The notes beneath the pieces are model-generated. The model did not search any database and was not told where the DNA came from. It saw only the letters and a program-made list of their open reading frames with translations. Source: an uncultured Prevotellaceae bacterium (GTDB taxonomy: Bacteria > Bacteroidota > Bacteroidia > Bacteroidales > Bacteroidaceae). From it: a stretch of 46,514 nt of DNA. The stretch covers positions 1 to 46,514 of the forward strand of contig OMSJ01000003.1 of NCBI GenBank assembly GCA_900313705.1. Reading direction: 5' to 3'. The position numbers and the translations under genes are program-made. Every line of letters begins with the position of its first letter. Positions within the stretch are counted from its first letter, which is position 1. Positions 38,566 to 45,455 of the stretch are shown here, one piece after another.

Positions 38566-39687
38566 TTAGCTTTCAACTTTCAAAAGGTCGCTGATGATGT
38601 CGTTTGAGGTGAAGATGCCTTCCTTTGTGAGACAGAGGTGCTCATCCCGGATGCAAAGCAGGTTCTGTCCGAGGTGTGGTGCAGCCAGAGAAAGACAATA
38701 CTGGAGGTCTTCGGGCGAGAGTTCGTTGAGCGGGATGCCGCCTGAGGTGCGCAGTCTCGTCATGATGAATTCGTTGTACAGTTCCTCTGTGCTGAGTTCT
38801 TCTGTTTCATGTGGGACATCTTCGGTCGCATCGATGTATGCTCTTACGTCAGGCAGGTTGGCGCGTCTGGTATGTTGTCCGTCATAAGAGTGTGCTCCTG
38901 CACCGAGTCCCAGATAAGGTACACCTTGCCAGTAGCAACTGTTGTGGCGCGAGTGATAGCCGGGGAGGGCGAAGTTGGAGATTTCATAATGGAGGAAGCC
39001 TGCCTTTTCTGTAGCAGACAGCAGATGGTCGTACATCTGCAGGGAAAGCTCTTCGTCTGTTTCGCTGACGAGCCCTTTTCGGAGCATGGTGTCGAGTCGG
39101 GTTCCTTCCTCATAGGAGAGGGCATAGGCGCTGAGATGTTTGATGTCGAGGCTGATGGCTGTCTCCACGTCTCGTTGCCAAGTGTTCATCGTCTGTCCGG
39201 GTAGTCCATAAATGAGGTCGAGGCTGATGTTGGTGATGCCAGCTTCCTGGCAGGCCTTTACGGCATTTGCCGTTTGGACGGCATTGTGGCGACGACCGAG
39301 GAAGGTGAGTAGCTGGTCGTCGAATGTCTGGGCACCCATGCTGATGCGGTTGATGGGTGTGTCGGACAGGCCTTCTATCCACTGCGGTGTGACATCGTCT
39401 GGATTTGCCTCGATGGTTACCTCTGCATCAGGCGCAAGTGTGAAATGGCAATCAATGGCAGCAAAGATTTCTTTCAGAACATCAAGAGGCAGTAGGCTGG
39501 GTGTTCCGCCACCTATATATATAGTATGTATGCGCGTACATTTTATATATTGTCTGCGCAGGCGCATTTCACGTTCAAGGGCTTTGGCATAGGCAGCCAT
39601 TATGTCCTTGCCGAAGGTGGTGGAGTAGAAGTCGCAATAGATGCATCGCGACTTGCAGAATGGAATGTGAAGGTATAATGAATTCAT
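38566..39687 (-). CDS. hemW: HemW, radical SAM heme chaperone-like protein
   Basis: This 373-residue radical SAM protein was formerly annotated as an oxygen-independent coproporphyrinogen oxidase, but HemW acts as a heme chaperone. HIPFCKSRCIYCDFYS carries the CxxxCxxC cluster motif (Cys11, Cys15, Cys18). IYIGGGTPSLLP, INRISMGAQTFDD, ISLDLIYGLPGQTMNTW and HLSAYALSYEEGTRL are family motifs, and HNSCYWQGVPYLGLGAGAHSY lies in the HemW-specific C-terminal part. The protein lacks the extra cysteine and long N terminus of HemN, so HemW is the better name. Its promoter is at 39710-39717 and a 22-bp repeat array lies just upstream of that. Confidence 0.92.
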   Translation of the reverse strand: MNSLYLHIPFCKSRCIYCDFYSTTFGKDIMAAYAKALEREMRLRRQYIKCTRIHTIYIGGGTPSLLPLDVLKEIFAAIDCHFTLAPDAEVTIEANPDDVTPQWIEGLSDTPINRISMGAQTFDDQLLTFLGRRHNAVQTANAVKACQEAGITNISLDLIYGLPGQTMNTWQRDVETAISLDIKHLSAYALSYEEGTRLDTMLRKGLVSETDEELSLQMYDHLLSATEKAGFLHYEISNFALPGYHSRHNSCYWQGVPYLGLGAGAHSYDGQHTRRANLPDVRAYIDATEDVPHETEELSTEELYNEFIMTRLRTSGGIPLNELSPEDLQYCLSLAAPHLGQNLLCIRDEHLCLTKEGIFTSNDIISDLLKVES

Positions 39688-39709
39688 GATTATTTATTAT
39701 GATAATCCG

Positions 39710-39717
39710 CAAAAGTA
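39710..39717 (-). promoter_or_regulatory. -7 promoter box for hemW
   Basis: Minus-strand TACTTTTG fits TAnnTTTG, 22 bp before the hemW start. No TTTG is present at the -33 position; the 22-bp array begins about 32 bp upstream of this box. Confidence 0.6.
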
Positions 39718-39748
39718 CCCCTTGCTCCCTTCTCTGGGAAGGGGTTAG

Positions 39749-39836
39749 ATAAGTACCCGTACTTATGGGGATAAGTACACGTACTTACGTGGATAAGTAC
39801 ACGTACTTATGGCGACAAGTACACGTACTTTTTTCC
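39749..39836. repeat. Tandem array of four 22-bp units (AAGTACACGTACTT core)
   Basis: Units start at 39749, 39771, 39793 and 39815, exactly 22 bp apart. Each contains AAGTAC-nn-GTACTT, a perfect 6-bp palindrome with a 2-bp centre. The same core (read as AAGTACGTGTACTT on the other strand) and the same 22-bp period occur at 27556-27687. The array lies between the DUF4827 gene and the hemW promoter. It is not a CRISPR array: there are no distinct spacers. Confidence 0.85.
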
Positions 39837-39873
39837 ATAGGGTAATTTAGCGGATTATCATATTGTACTGGCA

Positions 39874-40581
39874 CTAGTCTCTCATCTTCTGGAAGGTAAG
39901 TTCGTAGAAGCATGGATAGACGTTGCTCGTGGCATTTACCTGGCCTTCGCTGTGCGGCACGATGAGTCGTACCTTTGCGATGCCTTCTTCCGGGCTGTCC
40001 TGCCGGCCTATGTTGATGTAGGAGAATGGGACGAGCCAGCCGCTGGGTACGCTGGTGCTGCCGTAACGAAGGTACATGGCACCGCCGCCGTTGATTTCCG
40101 TGTCGAAGTTGGCTGTGAAGCTGCCTGAATTGTTGGAGATCTTCATGATGTCTGGCTTAGGATGCCAGACGTTGACATCGCTGCGGAGTTGTATGCTGTC
40201 GCCCAGGATGTTGAACTCAATGAAACGGCAGATGACTCGTGCCGTCTTCCCTCTCTCCAACTTCTCGCCTGTCCCCATTCGTCTTATCTGCATATAGACA
40301 CCGGTATTGTTGAACAGGACGTATTCGTTCTTGGTCGTGTCGGTAGTATAGCCTTGATTCTGGAATTGCTCTTCGCTGATGGTTACAATCTTGCCTACTT
40401 TGCAGACCTCAAAGCCATCGGCATCGCGCACGGTGATGTCGCGGTCCGTGAAGGAGGAAATGGCTTTGCTTTCCTTCTCCTTCTGTTCGGCGTAGGTTTC
40501 CTGGTTGTTGCACGAAAGGAGCAACATGGAGCATGGAGCAATAATCAAGAAAAGATAAAGTATGAATGGAGATTTCTTCAT
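39874..40581 (-). CDS. DUF4827 family lipoprotein
   Basis: This exported lipoprotein of 235 residues has a signal peptide ending in SMLLLSC (Cys24) and a charged stretch, then KAISSFTDRDITVRD and VLFNNTGVYMQIRRMGTGEKL, which resemble the DUF4827 family of Bacteroidetes. Later parts (SGWLVPFSYINIGRQDS, AKVRLIVPHSEG, VYPCFYELTFQKM) resemble the FKBP-type peptidyl-prolyl isomerase fold, to which DUF4827 proteins appear related, but I see no proof of activity. Its promoter, with a complete -33/-7 pair, lies at 40604-40634. Confidence 0.82.
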   Translation of the reverse strand: MKKSPFILYLFLIIAPCSMLLLSCNNQETYAEQKEKESKAISSFTDRDITVRDADGFEVCKVGKIVTISEEQFQNQGYTTDTTKNEYVLFNNTGVYMQIRRMGTGEKLERGKTARVICRFIEFNILGDSIQLRSDVNVWHPKPDIMKISNNSGSFTANFDTEINGGGAMYLRYGSTSVPSGWLVPFSYINIGRQDSPEEGIAKVRLIVPHSEGQVNATSNVYPCFYELTFQKMRD

Positions 40582-40603
40582 GTGTGATTCTTTGTTTCGA
40601 CGG

Positions 40604-40634
40604 CAAAGGTACGACTATTAATTCATATTTCAAA
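40604..40634 (-). promoter_or_regulatory. Promoter for the DUF4827 gene
   Basis: Minus-strand TACCTTTG (40611-40604) and TTTG (40634-40631) are 19 bp apart, a full consensus pair. The -33 box overlaps the last codons of the GH76 gene upstream. The leader is about 20 nt. Confidence 0.8.
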
Positions 40635-43600
40635 ACTTAATCACAATCTTCTTTCCTTTTACGATGTTGATTCCTCTCATCGGTTTGTTTAGACGCTGAC
40701 CGGAGAGGTTATAATACGGACTATCTGCTGCCGGCAACAGATTGTCTTCCTGTGAGAAGGTTGGGGTGAGGCTGATTCCTGTCGGGTCAACGGGCTCCAT
40801 GGAGAGCAGTTGTACTTCTCCTATCTGAATTTGATTGGCCCCGCATGTTGCAGTAATGGTGAGGCGGTAGGTGGTGAACTGGTCGTTGGCCATCGACCAT
40901 AAGCCGTTTGGCATGTAGAACTGAGTGGCATAGCGGTTAGAGAAGCTCTGCCCCTGTCGGCTGTCGAGTGGTGTCCATGTGTTGCCATCGTTGCTGCCTT
41001 CGAGTATCCAGTCTGCAGGGTCGCGTGTTGGCTCGTTCTTGCTCGCGGTGATGCTGTATGCGTTGATGCTGACGGGCTGATTGTAAGTGAAGGTGATGCT
41101 GACAGGCTCGGTGAAGGCTGCTCGATAGCAAGTGGTGCGGCTGCCGTCGTTGATGCGACCTATGAGCTCTGTGTTTGAGAGCCCGACAGCCGTGGCATCG
41201 ACGGTAGCAGGTGCGACGAGGCTCTGGTCATCCGTCTCAGCAATGGCTGTTCCGTAGAGTTCGAAGTCTGCAAGGCGTACGCCTGCTTCTGCATCATTAT
41301 TTACTTGAAGCTTGAAGCGCTTGAAGAGTTTCACAGATGATGTCGTATAGGTAAGACGGGAACCGCGGGCGGGGAAGGCTGTTGCTTTGGTGGAAAGCAG
41401 GATTTCTGTACCGTCCTCTTCATAGCCGTATAGTGTAATGTCCTGCGGGTCAAGTTCTGCATCGTTTGCGCTAAGGAGAGAGTAGCCAATCACCCTGACG
41501 GGCAATGGTGTGCCGAAGTCCCAATAGCGATTGCTGCCATTGATGGTGGCGTAGGTAGTTCCGTCGTCGTCTATGAGAGGTAAAGCATCGCTGCCGTCGC
41601 CGGATACGATGGTGGCAATGCCTGTAATGTCGGCATAGAATGTACCGAAGTCAGGCTTGCCGAAGAGCTGCCACTGAGTGGTTTCTGCCCCTTCGTCGTT
41701 AACCGTAAGGCGATAATGGAGGTAGGACGTGCCCGGGTTGATAAGATAGACGTTTGTGGAGTTGTCGTATGGGAAGACGGCTTCGGTCTGTTGGTCGATG
41801 AGCTTCCATGTCGTGCCGTTTGCCGAGCCTTCAAGCTTCCATGATGCGGGGGCCTTTGATGCTTCGCTTATGGAAATGCTATAGGCAGAAAGCATGTAGT
41901 TGCCTGCGGGATTGTAGGTGACGGAGAATGGGGTGGTGAGAGATGTCGTGCCGACGTGGTCGATGAGTGCTTGGAGAGCGTCGTCCTGAGAGGGACTGAC
42001 AAGACTTCCGCCGTCTGCGGTCAGGTCGAAGTCATCAATGCAGCGGCCCAGCAACTGCCATTCGGAGACAGAGAGCTTTGTCTGTGTCTCGTAGCAGTCG
42101 AAGAGCATACGGTAGTGGGTGTAGGCTTTTGTGGGTTGAATCAGGGCGCTGTAGCGTTCAGCGTGAACGGTGAAGGTCGTATCGGGTTCCTCGTGAAGCG
42201 TTTCCCATTCCTTGCCGTCGTCAGAGCCTTGAAGCTTCCAGCCTTTCGGGTCGCTGTTGTCAGCGTTGCCGGAGAAGAACTGGTAGCCATAGAGAAGCAT
42301 GGGTGAAGGACTGTTGTATTGTATCCATGTCTCGGTGCCAGTTTCAATGTCAGCAGTTACAGCCGTGGTCAGGTCATCGTCTGTTAGGGCAGAGGCATCG
42401 TCAGCAGTAAAGGAAGTGGTGAGGGTTCCTCCGCCATTGGTGAGGTCGGCATAGACAGGGTTGAGACTATGGAACTGCCACCAGTTGATATTGGTTTTCC
42501 CTGTGCCTGCGGAGACAAAATAGATATTGTGAATGCCTGTGACGGGCTGGTTAATCATCTTGCGGATGGTTCCCCAGGTCTTGAGTCCGTCCAGTTCGTT
42601 GCCTTTGACGGAGCAGAGTAGGATGCCGTCTTTGGTGTTCGGCTGGTCAAGGAATACATTGATGCCTGTCGTGTTGAGGGTAATGTTCAGACGCATATCG
42701 ATGTGTGAGGCGGGTTTGTTGCCGAAGTCAACACGTCGGTAGCCGATGTAGTTGGTGTTCTTCATTGGGCCGACCATGCCGCCTCCATTTTCGTCGGTGC
42801 AGGCATCGTAGGTGACAGGGGCATTGCGTACGAAGTTGAAGTCCTCAGCCTCGTTCATGGCGTATGCGTCGTGGCTTTCGACGGCTCCCAGATGACAGTT
42901 GAAGGCAGCCGAGACGCATGTCATGTTGCCGTCGTTGCCAAAGTTCTTGTATTCGTCGCCCTCTTTGTGCTTGAAGTCCTCTTCTGCTTTTGTGAGCCAT
43001 GCAGATGACGTAATGCCGGCAGAGTTACGGTTGTTCCAGGCATGGTAGGCATTCTTGGCAATCCATGCGTAATGCGATGGGGCGTTGAAGCTTTCGGCAT
43101 ACATGCGAATGTAGCGTAGCATGATGCCTTTGAAATTGGTGAGGTCACCCGAGACGGTCTGGCAGACGTGTATGATGCCTTTCGAGTTTGCCATGTTTGC
43201 TTCGGACCATTTGAGGATGGCATCAGCATCGTCCTTGAACATCTGCTCTCCGTAGTGATTGTAGAGCATAATGGCAGCTCCGAGGTTTGTCCCCTGGTTG
43301 TATGTTGAGCACCACTTGTTGTAGTTGCCGCTGTTCTGGTCGTAGCTGTCCCAGACAGCGCCTGTTGGCTTGCCGTTGGACATTTCGAAGAGTGTGCTGC
43401 GTTCAGCCATGTATGTCTTGCGTGCTTTCTGGTAGTAGCTTGTGTCAGCTTGGGCGATGGCGAGGTAGCAGGCGCAGACAGCAGCCGGTCCGTTGATGCA
43501 TGAGGTAGTGCCTTTCCCGCTGTTGTGCTTCCACTGCAGGAGGTCGTTGCCGTAGCAGTCGGCGCGTTTGAACATGCCGTCGAAGTTCTTCTTGGCTGTT

Positions 43601-44448
43601 GTCTTGTACTTTGCGACGCCAGTCAGCAGATAGGCACGGACGCAAGCGATGCACATCCATGCGATGTCGTCGTTGTATTCGTTGTAGCCGCTGACGCCTT
43701 GCTGATACCATGTATCCTTGTTGCGTGCGATGAAGTTCGTGTAGAGGTTCTCGAACATGGTGGCATATTGTTGGTCGCCTGTTGTCTCGAGTGCATCAAG
43801 GACCACCTCGAACATCTCTGCATCGCCCCACCATCCGCCGTTGCCGATGACGTAGCCCGTGCTTGCTTTCTTGTAGGCGCGAGCCTTCCATTTCTCCATC
43901 ATGTCGTCGCGCTTGTCCTTCGTGAACTCGCGTGCCATAGGCTCTACTACTTCTACGGTCCACGTGATGCGTGCAGGGTCGAGGTTAGTCGCAGTGGCGG
44001 TATTGACGATGGTCAGCTTGCCGCCGTCTGTGGACTCTGCTGGAGCGGCAAGGGCGTACTTGCGTGTTGTGCCTTGATAGATATAGTACTGATTGTCGGT
44101 ACCTTCGACGGGGACAAATTCCCAAGAGCCTTTGCTGTTGGCTCCTGTCCTGTTTGTCTGGCCGACGTTGCCCGAAGAGCCAGAGGTGAGGCCGGCGAGG
44201 TAGAAGCCGGTGTAGTCGTTGGAGAGGAGGAAGGTGCCGTTGGTCTTTGCATTAAGCGTCCAGCGCTGTGCGTTGACGTTGGTTTCCGTCCAGAGAACAG
44301 CATTCTTGTTCTCGTCGAGCGATGAGTTTTCCACGAAGACTGACTTCCCGTTGTTGATGAGGCGAATGGTTTGCTCTGCCTCGAGTGCATAAGCGGAGAA
44401 GGTCGGTGCCAGTAAAGTAAAAGTGAGAAGAAGACGAGTTAGCTTCAT
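40630..44448 (-). CDS. Multidomain GH76 protein (alpha-1,6-mannanase type) with carbohydrate-binding domains
   Basis: This secreted enzyme of 1272 residues has a signal peptide (about 1-21). A ricin-like beta-trefoil follows (about 25-168), then the GH76 domain (about 175-535) with the paired catalytic aspartates Asp260-Asp261 in GYNEYNDDIAWM. Next come a CBM6-like domain (about 533-665, starting NEAEDFNF) and four discoidin (F5/8 type C, CBM32-like) repeats (about 668-1215) with recurring WKLQGS, WKLEGS and WILEGS motifs. It ends in YNLSGQRLNKPMRGINIVKG, the Prevotella-type C-terminal tail seen in many secreted proteins. GH76 enzymes cleave alpha-1,6-mannan, as in fungal cell walls. A complete promoter lies upstream. 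Confidence 0.9.
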   Translation of the reverse strand: MKLTRLLLTFTLLAPTFSAYALEAEQTIRLINNGKSVFVENSSLDENKNAVLWTETNVNAQRWTLNAKTNGTFLLSNDYTGFYLAGLTSGSSGNVGQTNRTGANSKGSWEFVPVEGTDNQYYIYQGTTRKYALAAPAESTDGGKLTIVNTATATNLDPARITWTVEVVEPMAREFTKDKRDDMMEKWKARAYKKASTGYVIGNGGWWGDAEMFEVVLDALETTGDQQYATMFENLYTNFIARNKDTWYQQGVSGYNEYNDDIAWMCIACVRAYLLTGVAKYKTTAKKNFDGMFKRADCYGNDLLQWKHNSGKGTTSCINGPAAVCACYLAIAQADTSYYQKARKTYMAERSTLFEMSNGKPTGAVWDSYDQNSGNYNKWCSTYNQGTNLGAAIMLYNHYGEQMFKDDADAILKWSEANMANSKGIIHVCQTVSGDLTNFKGIMLRYIRMYAESFNAPSHYAWIAKNAYHAWNNRNSAGITSSAWLTKAEEDFKHKEGDEYKNFGNDGNMTCVSAAFNCHLGAVESHDAYAMNEAEDFNFVRNAPVTYDACTDENGGGMVGPMKNTNYIGYRRVDFGNKPASHIDMRLNITLNTTGINVFLDQPNTKDGILLCSVKGNELDGLKTWGTIRKMINQPVTGIHNIYFVSAGTGKTNINWWQFHSLNPVYADLTNGGGTLTTSFTADDASALTDDDLTTAVTADIETGTETWIQYNSPSPMLLYGYQFFSGNADNSDPKGWKLQGSDDGKEWETLHEEPDTTFTVHAERYSALIQPTKAYTHYRMLFDCYETQTKLSVSEWQLLGRCIDDFDLTADGGSLVSPSQDDALQALIDHVGTTSLTTPFSVTYNPAGNYMLSAYSISISEASKAPASWKLEGSANGTTWKLIDQQTEAVFPYDNSTNVYLINPGTSYLHYRLTVNDEGAETTQWQLFGKPDFGTFYADITGIATIVSGDGSDALPLIDDDGTTYATINGSNRYWDFGTPLPVRVIGYSLLSANDAELDPQDITLYGYEEDGTEILLSTKATAFPARGSRLTYTTSSVKLFKRFKLQVNNDAEAGVRLADFELYGTAIAETDDQSLVAPATVDATAVGLSNTELIGRINDGSRTTCYRAAFTEPVSITFTYNQPVSINAYSITASKNEPTRDPADWILEGSNDGNTWTPLDSRQGQSFSNRYATQFYMPNGLWSMANDQFTTYRLTITATCGANQIQIGEVQLLSMEPVDPTGISLTPTFSQEDNLLPAADSPYYNLSGQRLNKPMRGINIVKGKKIVIKF

Positions 44449-44477
44449 ATTGTTATTGAATTAAGTGTAAGACAGGA

Positions 44478-44508
44478 CAAAGTTAATGCTTTTTTGCCGT
44501 AATCCAAA
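44478..44508 (-). promoter_or_regulatory. Promoter for the GH76 gene
   Basis: Minus-strand TAACTTTG (44485-44478) with TTTG (44508-44505) exactly 19 bp upstream. The leader is about 30 nt. Confidence 0.8.
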
Positions 44509-44523
44509 GGATTGGACATAATT

Positions 44524-45450
44524 TTATGTGTTTTCTGCTCCGCAATGTGGACATTTGCCCAGGCTTTGCATTCTTTTGCCGCAGGAACCGCAGATGTATC
44601 GTGCCCTTGAATGGCGGAAATAGCGCAGGAGGAGGATAAGGACGAAGAGTGCATAGAGGATGTAGCTGGCTCCCGGACTGAGGGCAGCCAGGGTGAAGAG
44701 CAGATAGCAGAGGATGCAGCAGCCGAGCAGGGACAGCAGATACATGAAGCCTTCCCCCGTGGGAATTTGCCTGAGGACTTCATCTATTGTGGCAATAGCC
44801 AGGACCAGGAGTAGCCAGACGGAGCACAGGAACAGGCTAAGGATAAGTGGAAGTCCGAAGGGGTTGAGCGTAGGGTGGTAGTAATAGAGCACCCACGTTT
44901 CGGGTACATAGTGCTGGATGCCTGCGTAGAGGAGAGCGGAAGCGGCAAGGGTGATGAGCAGGAAGGTGGGGTAGGGCGAGAGAATGTCGCGCAGGAAGAA
45001 GACGTGTGGCCGTTTGCTGCTAAACACCTGCCAAAGCAAGACTATCAGCGACAAGGCAAAGATGATGGCAAAGACTAAGAGATGCCGAACGCTGAAGAGG
45101 TGAATGAACTGCGATATGGGGTCGTCGGGCACAACGCTTTCGAGGAAGGTGCGTTGGTGAGTCCAGCCCATCGTGAACTGGTCGCGAGCCAGCTTTACCC
45201 ATACGCTGTCCACGGAGTCTTCGGGAATGATGAGCGTTTCAGCCACAACCAGTGGGTTGCCCAGATAGACGTTCATCTGTTCGCATGTGGTGTCGATGGG
45301 CTGGTTGTGCAGAGGCTGGCTGCTTTGCAAAGAGAGGCTATCGACACATAGCTCAAAGTTGTCTCCTACTGCATAGAGCGTGGCGTCCTTGTCCTGATAG
45401 TAGCAGGAGGCGAGGATAAACGTGAGTGGGAGTAGCCAGAGAGCTTTCAT
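44524..45450 (-). CDS. Membrane lipoprotein with C-terminal zinc ribbon
   Basis: The 308-residue protein has a lipoprotein-like signal (MKALWLLPLTFILASC, Cys16), an extracytoplasmic N-terminal domain (about 17-115, perhaps SH3-like around VWVKLARDQFTMGWTHQRT), four to six hydrophobic segments (about 120-285) and a C-terminal zinc ribbon CGSCGKRMQSLGKCPHCG. No function can be assigned; this architecture is seen in Prevotella relatives. I chose the ATG at 45450, 5 bases after the stop of the U32 gene, over a start 13 codons upstream which would overlap that gene and hide the signal. Confidence 0.75.
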   Translation of the reverse strand: MKALWLLPLTFILASCYYQDKDATLYAVGDNFELCVDSLSLQSSQPLHNQPIDTTCEQMNVYLGNPLVVAETLIIPEDSVDSVWVKLARDQFTMGWTHQRTFLESVVPDDPISQFIHLFSVRHLLVFAIIFALSLIVLLWQVFSSKRPHVFFLRDILSPYPTFLLITLAASALLYAGIQHYVPETWVLYYYHPTLNPFGLPLILSLFLCSVWLLLVLAIATIDEVLRQIPTGEGFMYLLSLLGCCILCYLLFTLAALSPGASYILYALFVLILLLRYFRHSRARYICGSCGKRMQSLGKCPHCGAENT

Positions 45451-45455
45451 GTCAG

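Noticed and set aside
38566..39687. Oxygen-independent coproporphyrinogen III oxidase (HemN) as the name of this gene
   Set aside because: Length, the N-terminal CxxxCxxC arrangement and C-terminal motifs fit HemW rather than HemN.
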